This document shows, one piece after another, positions 34,934-44,388 of a stretch of DNA of 64,000 nucleotides (position 1 is the stretch's first letter; each line of letters starts with the position of its first letter). The DNA comes from Sporosarcina sp. ANT_H38. GTDB lineage: Bacteria; Bacillota; Bacilli; Bacillales_A; Planococcaceae. The notes beneath the pieces were generated by a model that worked only from the letters and a program-made list of their open reading frames with translations, did not search any database and had not been told where the DNA came from. The stretch covers positions 1,488,001 to 1,552,000 of the forward strand of contig NZ_VOBC01000001.1 in NCBI RefSeq assembly GCF_008369195.1, given 5' to 3'. The position numbers were made by a program, and so were the translations under genes.

Positions 34934-35362
34934 TCATTTTACACTTTCATCCGAAAGTTTCTTCATAAACACGGCCGTTCCCGTAATAAACCTGAAAACC
35001 ACTGCCATTAAGGCGAAATATGGGAGTGATATGGATTTAATAGCATCTAAGGGCGTCTTCGGTGAACCAATCGTCCATTCAACCGTAAAAACAACGATAA
35101 TTCCAATGATTAAGGCTGTAATAGATGGGGGAATTGAAGTTGTGAACGAAACCGCAAAATAAACAATGGCATATAACAATACCAACGCAACAAACAGCAA
35201 AGCCCATTTGATTGTGAAATGGGCGGACGCAAACATCTGCCACTTTTTTGCCCAGCCGACAGGTGACCAATTTATGAAATTAAATAACTGCAAAAATTTA
35301 AGTGCTAACGTTGTGAAAAATGCGCCAACTAGCGCAGTCCATAGTAGTGTTTTATTAATCAT
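34934..35362 (-). CDS. yqhR: YqhR family membrane protein
   Basis: A 142-residue protein with four hydrophobic segments (LLWTALVGAFFTTLALKFLQ, WALLFVALVLLYAIVYFAVS, ITALIIGIIVVFTVEWTIGS). Position between aroQ and the divergent yqhQ is as in B. subtilis. Function unknown; it is often found under sporulation control. Confidence 0.85.
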   Translation of the reverse strand: MINKTLLWTALVGAFFTTLALKFLQLFNFINWSPVGWAKKWQMFASAHFTIKWALLFVALVLLYAIVYFAVSFTTSIPPSITALIIGIIVVFTVEWTIGSPKTPLDAIKSISLPYFALMAVVFRFITGTAVFMKKLSDESVK

Positions 35363-35491
35363 AAATATCCCTCCTATTCAAAGTGTCGGGAGGTTCAGAA
35401 CATTTTAAACATCATTCTGGAGTGTGCCACCGTTTTTTAGTATAATGAATTATAGGATTTAGTTGATATGAAAGAAAGTGTGGGTAATCGT

Positions 35492-36466
35492 ATGGAAAAA
35501 GAACAACAACCTCCTACTTATGGAGGCCAAGCACTTGTCGAAGGAGTTATGTTCGGAGGAAAAAATCATACTGTGGCGGCAATTAGACGGAAGGACGATA
35601 CAATCGATTACTTCCATCTACCAAAAGAAAAGAATAATTTCCGGATGAAACTGAAGAAAATCCCATTCGTTCGAGGCATTGTTGCGTTAATCGAGTCCGC
35701 AGGCGTTGGTTCACGTCATTTAACATTCTCAAGCGAACGGTATGATGTTATGCCAGGAGAAGAAGTAGAAAAGGAAGAAGAAACTTCAAAATTGGCGATG
35801 GTTCTAGGTGTCGCTGCGGTCGGAGTTTTATCTCTACTATTCGGGAAATTTGTTTTCACGCTTATCCCAGTTTTTCTTGCACAAGCTTTGCAATTTGTTG
35901 CCCCAGGAAAAACTGCTCAAATTTTACTTGAAAGTTTGTTCAAACTTATTTTGTTACTATCGTATGTCTCACTCATTTCGATGACCCCCCTCATTAAACG
36001 GGTATTCCAGTATCACGGGGCTGAGCATAAAGTGATTAACGCATATGAAAACAACTTACCCCTGACAGTAGAAAATGTTCAGGCGCAATCGAGACTTCAT
36101 TTCCGTTGTGGTAGTAGTTTCATGCTATTTACTGTGATTGTCGGGATGTTTGTCTACTTCCTCGTGCCAACTGATCCATTTTGGTTCCGTATTGTGAACC
36201 GAATTCTTCTCATTCCGGTTGTGCTTGGTATTTCTTTTGAGGTCTTACAATTAACAAACTCACTTCGTAACGTTCCTGTGCTGAAGTATTTAGGCTATCC
36301 AGGATTGTGGCTCCAATTGTTGACGACTAAAGATCCAGATGACAAACAAGTGGAAGTTGCGATTGCTTCATTCGAGAGGTTGCTCGAGATTGAAGAACAC
36401 GGGGTTGAAGTAATGGAAGTAGTGTCGAAAAAAGATTCTGAAACAGAGACTGTTCCTGTAACTTAA
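35492..36466 (+). CDS. yqhQ: YqhQ, DUF1385 membrane protein
   Basis: A 324-residue DUF1385 protein. PPTYGGQALVEGVMFGGKNH is the signature N-terminus, followed by membrane segments and the conserved YHGAEHKVINAYENNLPLTV and HFRCGSSFMLFTVIVGMFVY. ATG 35492 aligns with the B. subtilis start; ATG 35468 is an upstream alternative. Divergent from yqhR. Function not established. Confidence 0.92.
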   Translation: MEKEQQPPTYGGQALVEGVMFGGKNHTVAAIRRKDDTIDYFHLPKEKNNFRMKLKKIPFVRGIVALIESAGVGSRHLTFSSERYDVMPGEEVEKEEETSKLAMVLGVAAVGVLSLLFGKFVFTLIPVFLAQALQFVAPGKTAQILLESLFKLILLLSYVSLISMTPLIKRVFQYHGAEHKVINAYENNLPLTVENVQAQSRLHFRCGSSFMLFTVIVGMFVYFLVPTDPFWFRIVNRILLIPVVLGISFEVLQLTNSLRNVPVLKYLGYPGLWLQLLTTKDPDDKQVEVAIASFERLLEIEEHGVEVMEVVSKKDSETETVPVT

Positions 36467-36512
36467 GAAAAGCGGAAGCTGCCAATTATGGCTGCTTCCG
36501 CTTTTTGGCTAG
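36467..36512. terminator. Terminator after yqhQ
   Basis: AAAAGCGGAAGC(tgccaattatggct)GCTTCCGCTTTTT hairpin, T run on the plus strand. Confidence 0.88.
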
Positions 36513-36513
36513 T

Positions 36514-36766
36514 TTATAAACCATATTTCAATTGCGCATTACAGTTCGTTCATGTATTACAGCCACCCATTTCTTCAATGGTTCCTGCTCTACATACAGG
36601 GTATGCATACCCAACTTCGAATCAGATCGTGCCATTTGTCGAGCGTAAATCCTGTTTTATATTGATGAGAACTACTTTACGATTACCGACTACTTCTTCA
36701 ATATAGTCCGAATCCATCCTATTTTGAACGTATTCTTGTTGAAAAATAGCGCCTGAGTTATAGACG
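36514..36766 (-). pseudogene. Remnant of a class II ribonucleotide reductase C-terminus (tentative)
   Basis: Directly after the lipM stop, the minus strand reads in one frame SDYIEEVVGNRKVVLINIKQ, DLRSTNGTI, TGA, FEVGYAYPVCRAGTIEEMGG, CNT, TGA, TNCNAQLKYGL, TAA. The last part with cysteine pairs (PVCRAG...GGCNT*TNC) looks like the zinc/thiol tail of adenosylcobalamin-dependent ribonucleotide reductases. Two in-frame TGA codons and the lack of the rest of the gene mark it as a remnant. The family call is from memory of the tail pattern. Confidence 0.45.
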
Positions 36767-37603
36767 TTATTTCTTAAATGTCCATTCGTCATTCGCATAT
36801 TTCTTACGTTCAATTTCAAAGACATATCGGAGCTGTTGATCTGTTAATTCCATTGGTTCCAGTTCTATATTGAGTGCTACTTCAAATCCTTTTGAAAACG
36901 CGTCTGCACATTCGCTAACCGTCACTGGACGGTTAACCAATCTATCAATAGCTACTGCTTTCTCAGGTAAGCTTGCACGCATTTGTTCACGCTGCACTTC
37001 CGATTTGAATGTAAAAAGGGAAACAAGCTTATCCACATCTAGACTTAAAAGTATCGCACCATGCTGTAAAATGACACCTTTCTGTCTTGTCTGTGCACTA
37101 CCCGCAACTTTTTTTCCTTCGACTACAAGTTCGTACCAACTCGGGGTGTCAAAGCAGACTGCGCTTTTTGGTTTCTTTAAATCCCTATTTTCTTGTGCAG
37201 TTTGTGGTATTGAAAATGCTGCGTCGAGCCCTAGATTGCGGAATCCTTCAAGCAAACCGCCCGAAATAACACGATAAGCTTCTGTTACCGTTTCGGGCAT
37301 ATCCGGATAGCTTTCACTGACAATTACGCTATATGTAAGTTCATGTTCATGCAGGACACCCCTGCCTCCAGTCGGACGTCTAACGAAATCGAGTCCAAAT
37401 CTTTTCACTTCATCCATATTTATTTCCTTTTCTACACTTTGAAAATAACCGATTGATAATGTCGCCGGCTCCCATTCATAAAATCGAAGTACTGGACCGA
37501 TCTCCCCATTACTATGCCATTCAAGTAATGCTTCATCTAACGCCATATTGAATGAAGCGCGGCATTTCCCTGAATTGATGAAATGCCAAATCTTTTTCCC
37601 CAT
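36767..37603 (-). CDS. lipM: Octanoyltransferase LipM
   Basis: Transfers octanoyl from acyl carrier protein to GcvH in lipoate synthesis. 278 residues, equal to B. subtilis LipM. Motifs: [33 protein letters not shown], and the catalytic cysteine in [34 protein letters not shown]. Its acceptor system, glycine cleavage, is encoded at 58.6-62.6 kb. Confidence 0.95.
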   Translation of the reverse strand: MGKKIWHFINSGKCRASFNMALDEALLEWHSNGEIGPVLRFYEWEPATLSIGYFQSVEKEINMDEVKRFGLDFVRRPTGGRGVLHEHELTYSVIVSESYPDMPETVTEAYRVISGGLLEGFRNLGLDAAFSIPQTAQENRDLKKPKSAVCFDTPSWYELVVEGKKVAGSAQTRQKGVILQHGAILLSLDVDKLVSLFTFKSEVQREQMRASLPEKAVAIDRLVNRPVTVSECADAFSKGFEVALNIELEPMELTDQQLRYVFEIERKKYANDEWTFKK

Positions 37604-37772
37604 TTGAATTCCCCCTTCACAACGAATATCATTTTAGCATTCCAATTAACAATTAAGCTATCTATTATAATTATACTTATTCCTAATCTCATATCGAAAG
37701 ACAGCATTGGACCCTTTTGTAAAGGTCCTTTTATACTAGATTAGGTCCTCCCGTGGAGATGACATTCCCTTG

Positions 37773-38102
37773 TTACTCCATACTTTGTATATTTATAATA
37801 TCTGCTATCGGTATTTTTTCTGAACCGAACAGGCCGTCGAGCACAATGTATATCCCTTGTATATCAATGTCTTCAACTACCCCCTGATGTTGAATAATTC
37901 GTCCGTTAACCCATGTTTTAATAAGCGTTTCACCTACCCTTTTATATGCTGACTCTAACTCTTCTTGGATCAATTGCAAATCCCATTCGTTCAGTTCTGG
38001 CCTCGTAATGTAATTATCCCGATCCGTCCATTTTCGCAGCTCGACAACATGCTCTGACAACATCATCGCTGTCCATTTAATATTCCCACGGTCTCGAATC
38101 AT
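37773..38102 (-). CDS. YolD-like protein
   Basis: A 109-residue YolD-family protein: MIRDRGNIKWTAMMLSEHVV, LRKWTDRDNYITRPELNEWD and QHQGVVEDIDIQGIYIV. The family usually follows uvrX-type Y-family polymerases in SOS operons and may modulate them. ATG 38102 follows AGGAGAG. The frame begins 10 bp after the stop of a uvrX remnant, so the operon partner has been lost. Confidence 0.85.
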   Translation of the reverse strand: MIRDRGNIKWTAMMLSEHVVELRKWTDRDNYITRPELNEWDLQLIQEELESAYKRVGETLIKTWVNGRIIQHQGVVEDIDIQGIYIVLDGLFGSEKIPIADIINIQSME

Positions 38103-38112
38103 AGTAACTCTC

Positions 38113-38299
38113 CTATCCCTTATGACCATCGACTAACTTAGAACGCTTAATAGTAGTTCCGACGTTCACACACTCAAAATCCACGTAGAGCCTTGCCGCT
38201 AAGAATAGTATCCATAGTTGAACTGATTCGAATATGTCATTTTTTAATCTCATCTATACAAACGATGTTTCGATTTGGAAATTTACCGTACTCCATCAT
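38113..38299 (-). pseudogene. Internally deleted uvrX (Y-family DNA polymerase) remnant
   Basis: ATG 38299 begins MMEYGKFPNRNIVCIDE, the N-terminus of UvrX-type polymerases (...FPNR.I.CIDM). It breaks off after about 16 codons. Just before yolD, another frame reads VNVGTTIKRSKLVDGHKG and TAG, matching the polymerase C-terminus. The roughly 380 codons between are gone. So a large internal deletion left both ends in place, upstream of an intact yolD. Confidence 0.62.
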
Positions 38300-38488
38300 A
38301 TAACCAACCGTTCTCTTAATTGATGGGAACGAGTTCAAGGACGCTGTCGATTTGACTACATTAGGTCAAAAATGAGACCTCAACTTCCTGTAGCACCGTG
38401 ATTCTTCAATTTCTTATTTCGCGTTCTTTTAACAAGTACATTATATCTATCACATAACTTCGTTCCTTCAACTTAATTAATTCGAAAC

Positions 38489-38535
38489 GCACATACGTTC
38501 CGCTCTATTCATCCTAGTATAAGGAATGTACGTTC
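38489..38535 (-). promoter_or_regulatory. LexA-like boxes flanking a promoter
   Basis: Minus strand GAACGTACATTC (38,524-38,535) and GAACGTATGTGC (38,489-38,500) each differ by one base from the LexA half-site pattern GAAC-N4-GTTC. TATACT (38,516-38,521) lies between as a minus-10. This fits an SOS promoter for the uvrX-yolD unit. Confidence 0.5.
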
Positions 38536-38810
38536 TTATTGCAATGATGAATAACTACTTACCAAAAATTATCAAAAGCCAAATTTTTGATAATAGTTCA
38601 AAGAAGGGCAGCTAGATGGCTTTACACCATTTATCTGCCCTTCCACTAATATATATATCTGATATCCTCTATTTTTTATTAAAACTGTCTTCCGCTGAAC
38701 ATGGCTTTTGTTAAGAGGTAGTATTCAAACTGAAATTCCTTTGTAGGATCGTGAATTTATTATTTTGTTAAAAAAATGCGCTACAAAGAGCAAATTAATT
38801 TATTTAACTA
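38536..38810. other. Intergenic stretch upstream of the SOS promoter
   Basis: Contains the hairpin AAGGGCAG...CTGCCCTT at about 38,605-38,642 without a clear T run. No gene recognised. Confidence 0.35.
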
Positions 38811-39515
38811 TCACTTTTTTCTAAATAAAGCAGTCCATAATGCAGATATACCAAACGTTTTTTCGGTCTGATTCATATCTTTCATTCTACGTATTTCTAA
38901 TTCTTCAAAGTCGGAAAAGATAGCTCTCAGCTTGTCTTCTGTAAATCCCAGTCCTCCATTAAGGCTTCGTAGCCTGTAGACTTCCCAATCCGATATATCG
39001 GATCCCCCTAACTCTCCTCCTTGTACAAAGCAAGTAATTGCATAGTAGCCGCCTGGTTTTAATGCCTTGTGTATTAAATCTATGTAATCCTTTCTTCTAT
39101 GAGGAGCTATATGATGAAAACAACCGGAGTCATAGACAATATCATAAGTCCCTTCTTCTATTTGAACATCAAAAATATTATTATGAATAAAGTTTACGTT
39201 TACATCTCTTTCCTTTGCTCGTTCAGTTGCCCACCGAATAGATTGTTCTGATAAATCAATCGCATCAACTGTACAACCTTTTTCTGCACAGTAAATCGCA
39301 TTCCTGCCCGGACCACATCCAAGTTCAAGCACTTTTCCGGAATTCACATCATTATTTTCAAAAAAACCTACTAGGTTCTCATCCGGTTTGTCTACGAAAA
39401 AGGGGATTTTTTTCTCTCGATTCGCATAAAATTCATTCCAAAAATCCGTTGGCTCACGCAATAATGAATCTAACATTTCCAATAAATCTTCATGGCTATT
39501 TATCGTTTCTTTCAA
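38811..39515 (-). CDS. Class I SAM-dependent methyltransferase
   Basis: A 234-residue Rossmann methyltransferase. SAM-binding GKVLELGCGPGRNAIYCAEK (motif I), VDAIDLSEQSIRWA (motif II), YDIVYDSGCFHHIAPHRRKD (motif IV region), and KPGGYYAITCF (motif post). Such proteins methylate small molecules; the substrate cannot be told. It stands between a yolD gene and the photolyase operon on the same strand. Confidence 0.88.
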   Translation of the reverse strand: MKETINSHEDLLEMLDSLLREPTDFWNEFYANREKKIPFFVDKPDENLVGFFENNDVNSGKVLELGCGPGRNAIYCAEKGCTVDAIDLSEQSIRWATERAKERDVNVNFIHNNIFDVQIEEGTYDIVYDSGCFHHIAPHRRKDYIDLIHKALKPGGYYAITCFVQGGELGGSDISDWEVYRLRSLNGGLGFTEDKLRAIFSDFEELEIRRMKDMNQTEKTFGISALWTALFRKK

Positions 39516-39616
39516 ACTAACCCCTTCTTCCTAATTATAATGATAGCTTAATTGTACTATTAATTCACACTTATACAATAATTATTCCTCCAGGATCACA
39601 GTCATAGCTTATATAG

Positions 39617-39657
39617 CAAAAAAGCCGTTTTCCTCTTCAATCAGGAAAACGGCTCAT
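39617..39657 (-). terminator. Terminator of the photolyase operon
   Basis: GAGCCGTTTTCCTGATT...AGGAAAACGGCTTTTTT: strong stem AGCCGTTTTCCT with T run on the minus strand. Confidence 0.9.
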
Positions 39658-39659
39658 TT

Positions 39660-41099
39660 TTACGAGTTATTTTTCACTTTTGCGAATGCTTCCAAAGCAC
39701 GGTGCCTTGCAAGTGAATGATCAATGATGGGAAGCGGATAAGTTGTCCCAAGTTCGATGCCTGCTTCAAGTAATTTATCAGCGGGCGCTTTCCATGGCTC
39801 ATGTAAATACTTAGATGACAGGCTTGCGAGTTCAGGAAGCCATTTCCGGATGTACTCTCCGTCAGCATCAAATTTCTTGCTTTGCAGGATCGGATTAAAT
39901 ATTCGGAAATAAGGTGCTGCATCGATACCTGTACCCGCCACCCATTGCCAGCCCATGGCATTGTTCGCGACATCATAATCGACAAGCGTTTCCTTAAACC
40001 AGGTAGATCCTTCTGTCCAAGAAATGAGCAAGTGTTTGACTAGAAATGAAGCGACTACCATGCGAACCCGGTTATGCATCGCACCCGTCTCCCATAATTC
40101 TCTCATCCCGGCATCGACAAGCGGATAGCCCGTCAAGCCTTTTTGCCACCTCGCAAACTCTTCATCTGATCCCAGCCATGGAAACCCTTTAAACTGTTCA
40201 CGTAGAGGCGAATGCACCATTGTTGGGAAATGAATAAGTTGATGATACGCGAACTCGCGCCATATTAATTGCCTTAGAAAGGCCTCGACGGATGTATGCA
40301 TATACTCTTCTGTTTCCTCATCAGTAAGTCTTTTAGCTGCGTGCCAAATTGACCTGACGCTGATATCTCCCCATGCTAAATGAGGCGACAGTAATGACAC
40401 CGAATCTGCAGATGGGCTATCGCGACCTTCAACGTAGCGACTAAGCCCCTCTTCTGTAAACTGTTGCCATCTTGCAATAGCACCCTTTTCTCCTGGCTCC
40501 CAATATGCGTGGAACTTTTCATCCCAGCGAATTGCAGGTAATAAACCAAGCTCATCTATTTGTACAGATAGATGAGCTTGATCATACGCCGCAAACTCAT
40601 CTGGAATAGGCAGTGGACGTTGGACAGTTTCCTTCATGGTTCTTTTCCAAAATGATGTAAAAACTTTATAAGGATCATTCTTTTGATTCAATAAATCACC
40701 CGGCGGAAACAGCAAATTTGACTGAAAAGAACGAACCTCTATCCCATTTTCAGTAAGACGTTTACAAATCGCCTGATCTCTTTTTAAAATTGATGGCTCA
40801 TACCTTTCACCATAAAAAACTGCATCGGCATTTGTCTGTTCAATAATAGTAGTGAGTTCTTTTAAGCAATTGCCAAGTCTAATTACGAACAATAAGCCCT
40901 TCGATTCAAGTTTTTTCTTTAAGGAAAGCAATGAATGATGTAGCCACCAATGTGACGCTTCGCTCGTTGCGTATTCTCGCTCTTCCTCCTCAGACCAGAT
41001 GAAAACCGGGATTACAATTCCTTGCTGAGCAGCTTCCCATAATGCGGGATTATCATGAATGCGAAGATCTTTCCTGAACCAAACAAGTATTTTCTTCAT
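39660..41099 (-). CDS. phr: Deoxyribodipyrimidine photolyase
   Basis: Light-driven repair of cyclobutane pyrimidine dimers using FAD and an antenna cofactor. 479 residues, normal for class I photolyases. N-terminal alpha/beta domain VWFRKDLRIHDNPALWEA; FAD domain with FLRQLIWREFAYHQLIHFPT, TGYPLVDAGMRELWETGAMH, NRVRMVVASFLVKHLLISW and NAMGWQWVAGTGIDAAPYFR. Its start overlaps the ABC ATPase stop by 4 nt, so it is the third gene of an ABC-permease/ATPase/photolyase unit. A light-sensing type regulator lies 5 kb away. Confidence 0.95.
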   Translation of the reverse strand: MKKILVWFRKDLRIHDNPALWEAAQQGIVIPVFIWSEEEEREYATSEASHWWLHHSLLSLKKKLESKGLLFVIRLGNCLKELTTIIEQTNADAVFYGERYEPSILKRDQAICKRLTENGIEVRSFQSNLLFPPGDLLNQKNDPYKVFTSFWKRTMKETVQRPLPIPDEFAAYDQAHLSVQIDELGLLPAIRWDEKFHAYWEPGEKGAIARWQQFTEEGLSRYVEGRDSPSADSVSLLSPHLAWGDISVRSIWHAAKRLTDEETEEYMHTSVEAFLRQLIWREFAYHQLIHFPTMVHSPLREQFKGFPWLGSDEEFARWQKGLTGYPLVDAGMRELWETGAMHNRVRMVVASFLVKHLLISWTEGSTWFKETLVDYDVANNAMGWQWVAGTGIDAAPYFRIFNPILQSKKFDADGEYIRKWLPELASLSSKYLHEPWKAPADKLLEAGIELGTTYPLPIIDHSLARHRALEAFAKVKNNS

Positions 41100-41788
41100 T
41101 GACTAACTGTACTTTTTTCATTTTGCAACGTCAGGACACCATCCGTCATTTTGTAAACTTTGTCGCAGTAATCGACTAGGCGGATATCATGCGTGACGAT
41201 AATCGTTGTCGTATTTTTATTCTTTGTTTCATTTTTCAGCAGTTCCATTACTTCATAAGCCCGTTCTGAGTCGAGAGAAGCTGTCGGTTCATCGGCCAAA
41301 ATAATCGATGGATTACTGTAAAGTGCCTTGGCAATTGCTACTCGTTGACGTTCACCGCCAGACAAATCTGAAGGATATTTAGTACGTAATTCACCAATAC
41401 CCAAGTCGTCATACAGCTCTTCCAGTTGATTTTTGTTCATATTGCCCTTTTTCACTTGGTCCAATAGTTTCAACTGATTGGCGACCGTTAAGAACGGAAC
41501 CAGATTCGATGCCTGTAAAATGAAACCAATTTCCTTCAGTCGGATTTTCGAGCGTTCCTTTTCATCTAACTTCCCTAAACTCTTATCATTGATGATGACA
41601 TCGCCTGAAGTAGGCGAGAGAAGCCCACCCACAATCGTCAGAAATGTGCTTTTTCCAGAACCCGACGGACCGATGATCGCAATCAGTTCGCCCCTATCTG
41701 CAGTGAAGTCTGTTGCCTTCATAGCTTCTACTTGTTTATGGCCGCTGCCAAATGTTTTTTTCACTTGGTTTAATTGTAAAACTGCCAT
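41096..41788 (-). CDS. ABC transporter ATP-binding protein (HrtA/MacB type)
   Basis: A 230-residue ATPase. Walker A GPSGSGKSTFLTIVGG, Q-loop LQASNLVPF, signature LSGGERQRVAIAKAL, Walker B IILADEPTASLDSE. Pairs with the FtsX-like permease encoded 3 bp upstream. The pair resembles heme/antimicrobial efflux systems. Confidence 0.94.
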   Translation of the reverse strand: MAVLQLNQVKKTFGSGHKQVEAMKATDFTADRGELIAIIGPSGSGKSTFLTIVGGLLSPTSGDVIINDKSLGKLDEKERSKIRLKEIGFILQASNLVPFLTVANQLKLLDQVKKGNMNKNQLEELYDDLGIGELRTKYPSDLSGGERQRVAIAKALYSNPSIILADEPTASLDSERAYEVMELLKNETKNKNTTTIIVTHDIRLVDYCDKVYKMTDGVLTLQNEKSTVSQ

Positions 41789-41791
41789 CCT

Positions 41792-42859
41792 TTACCCTCC
41801 TATCGCTTTCAATGGATCGATTCGTACAATTGTTAGAACTGAAAACACTGCACCCATGATCGCAACGACAATCAGAACCAACCCGTAAATGAGCATCGTA
41901 ATAAGGTCGAATGCTACAGGTACCGCGCTCGGTAAAAATGCACCTGTGAGTAATGCCAATCCGAAACCAACAGCAACACCAATCGCCGCCAATAGGAATG
42001 TCTGTGCAATGACGGAACGGGATAAATAGCCGTTAGAGATACCTTGTGCTTTCATGACGCCAAACATACTTATTTTCTGGACTGTCAATACGTATAGGAA
42101 GATGGCTACGATGACCGCCGAAATCCCAAACAAGAAATAAATCATGAAGTTCAACGTCAAACTCTGTTCTGTGTATCCAGGTAAACTGCGGATGAATGTT
42201 TCAATTTCAATTGATTCCAGTGAATCATTTTGAGAGATAGCAGAAGTGTCATCAGTACGAACGACTACTCCATTTATACTTTCTTTGTTTGCCTCCGCCG
42301 CTTCACCGAATTTCACGCGTTGGAAAGTGGCAAGATCACCGTATAGAACTGGAGCTGCATTAAATCGTGCTTTGTCTGTGAAGCCTACAATGGTTAAGAC
42401 TTCATCGGAAGAAGATAAACGCAGTTCATCGCCTATCTCAAATCCCTCTTCTTTTAATGCATCACTTGCAATGACTTCGTTATCATTTGAAAACACATCG
42501 CCTTCTGTGACTTTAGGCATTATGAATTCGTCTTTGTTTATCCCAAAAATAGAGACATTACTCTTCTGATCACCAGTACCTGCGACGGCATTAATTTGAC
42601 CGATTACAGCCATTTCTTTTGCATCGATATCATTTACCTTGTCAAGCGTTATCGAGGATTGAGACATGCTCTTATCGGATTCTTCGGTTAAAACGATAGA
42701 CGTAGCTTCCCACTTATCCACTGATTCTCGATTCATATTTTGCAAACCATTTGCAAGACCTGATAGGAAGAATACTAAATACGAGACCAACATTAGTACA
42801 CCTATGATCAATGTGAAGCGCAACTTATTCTTCTTAATTTCATTCCAAGCTAAAAACAT
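41792..42859 (-). CDS. FtsX-like ABC transporter permease (HrtB-like)
   Basis: A 355-residue permease with one N-terminal helix (LRFTLIIGVLMLVSYLVFFL), a large extracytoplasmic MacB-type domain (about 45-225), and three C-terminal helices ending in SVLTIVRIDPLKAIGG, the FtsX signature. MFLAWNEIKKNKLRFTLIIG resembles HrtB-type permeases of Firmicutes. The substrate is unknown; heme efflux is a possibility from similarity only. First gene of the operon. Confidence 0.88.
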   Translation of the reverse strand: MFLAWNEIKKNKLRFTLIIGVLMLVSYLVFFLSGLANGLQNMNRESVDKWEATSIVLTEESDKSMSQSSITLDKVNDIDAKEMAVIGQINAVAGTGDQKSNVSIFGINKDEFIMPKVTEGDVFSNDNEVIASDALKEEGFEIGDELRLSSSDEVLTIVGFTDKARFNAAPVLYGDLATFQRVKFGEAAEANKESINGVVVRTDDTSAISQNDSLESIEIETFIRSLPGYTEQSLTLNFMIYFLFGISAVIVAIFLYVLTVQKISMFGVMKAQGISNGYLSRSVIAQTFLLAAIGVAVGFGLALLTGAFLPSAVPVAFDLITMLIYGLVLIVVAIMGAVFSVLTIVRIDPLKAIGG

Positions 42860-42890
42860 GTTTTCACATCCCTTTCATAATCATTTTACC

Positions 42891-44207
42891 TTATAATTGC
42901 AATGCCGTTTGATGAAGATTTTCTGCAGTCGTTGCTACTTTCTTCGTATCATTGCCGATTACTTTTATCACCTGTACTAATTCTGTTACATCTATTTCTA
43001 CACGATTAATATGATGATCATTTTCTACAATAGAATGAAGGATTTTCTTAAACTTTTCCTGTGTTTGAATTGAGCCATCCAATCCGAGTGCCACACTCTC
43101 TTTGACTTCGGTAATCGTATTCACGGCCTGATTTGTCAATTCAGTGGATACTTTGACCAACCCCGTAATCTGCTCGACCGACCGTTTAGATTGTTCCGCC
43201 AACTTCCGCACTTCTTGGGCGACCACCGCAAACCCTTTTCCAGAATCCCCCGCACGTGCAGCCTCAATCGATGCATTTAGTGCCAACAAGTTGGTTTGTT
43301 CAGCAATACTTTTCACCATTTCAATAATGTTAGTAATTTGGATCGAGGATACCTTTAACTGATTAACGATTTCCGCCATATCTTCTGTACCTCCGGCAAT
43401 AAACTTCATTTGAGATTCTAAATGAAGTACCATTGCATTCCCGGCTGACGCATCCGATTGAATTTGTCTAACACTCTGCACGTTGGAATGGATGCTCTCG
43501 CTAATTGCGCTTGCGTTTACATCCACTTGCCCAATGGAAGTACTCGTCTCTTCCGTTAACTCAGCAAGGTCTTCACTAATAGAATAGATTTGATTTTTCA
43601 AATCACTCTTGACAATCTCGTACTGGGCTTCCCTTAATCTCACATTTTCCTTCTCGTATTCCTCTAAAACAATCTGCATTTCAAAATTAATTAGTCTCGA
43701 AACGATTAACATTGCTTTTTCCCGTTGATCAGTTGCTTTTATACCTGTTGTTACCAATCGGATTATCACCTCTTGGATTTGCTGAAATGCACCCATATAC
43801 CATTTTGGCGCTAATCCAATTTTAAAATGCATTTGCGCTATTTTCATTTTTTTCTGAATGGATTCTTCGTCCATTTTCCCATCGAACATTCCAATAATAT
43901 AGGTACTTATCAATTGCTTCAAGCGGTCTACCTTCGTTCGCTCATCAATAATTAGTCGAAGTGAAGGGACGGCTAATACTTTTTCATAAAAGACGGATAC
44001 AATCTCATCGATTCCTTCTTTTATAAAGGGCTGAAATGATTTTACAATGGCTAAGTCCTGCGTAGTAAATCCAATCAGTTTCATCTGTTTTTCTAACTCC
44101 GGATATGTATGCAAATCTATCTTTGGTATGTATTGAGATGCTTCAGCTTGCTCAGACTGAGTTGCTACTTCAACACTACGATTTCTCCATTTAAATAATT
44201 GATTCAT
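42891..44207 (-). CDS. hemAT: HemAT-type heme oxygen-sensing chemotaxis transducer
   Basis: A soluble globin-coupled sensor of 438 residues (HemAT of B. subtilis has 432). The globin domain covers about 30-200, with the proximal histidine in [19 protein letters not shown] (H127). The methyl-accepting signalling domain follows, with the hairpin tip [20 protein letters not shown] and [18 protein letters not shown]. No membrane segment. It senses oxygen and controls CheA. ATG 44207 follows GGGGGAATC. Confidence 0.95.
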   Translation of the reverse strand: MNQLFKWRNRSVEVATQSEQAEASQYIPKIDLHTYPELEKQMKLIGFTTQDLAIVKSFQPFIKEGIDEIVSVFYEKVLAVPSLRLIIDERTKVDRLKQLISTYIIGMFDGKMDEESIQKKMKIAQMHFKIGLAPKWYMGAFQQIQEVIIRLVTTGIKATDQREKAMLIVSRLINFEMQIVLEEYEKENVRLREAQYEIVKSDLKNQIYSISEDLAELTEETSTSIGQVDVNASAISESIHSNVQSVRQIQSDASAGNAMVLHLESQMKFIAGGTEDMAEIVNQLKVSSIQITNIIEMVKSIAEQTNLLALNASIEAARAGDSGKGFAVVAQEVRKLAEQSKRSVEQITGLVKVSTELTNQAVNTITEVKESVALGLDGSIQTQEKFKKILHSIVENDHHINRVEIDVTELVQVIKVIGNDTKKVATTAENLHQTALQL

Positions 44208-44388
44208 AACTGATTCCCCCGTTCATATCTATTAAAACTTTATCTTGTCTTATCTCTATTATTAGCAGAATGATAATCGTTCGTCAAATGTTTGTATACA
44301 CTTCAGCTAAAAAGATTATACAAATATGTATAATTGTAATATAGTAGATACCTACAGACGTAATTATCAGTAAATTAGGAGGAATTTC

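Noticed and set aside
36488..36706. Plus-strand 72-codon frame downstream of yqhQ
   Set aside because: Antisense to the better explained reductase-like scrap and begins in a terminator.
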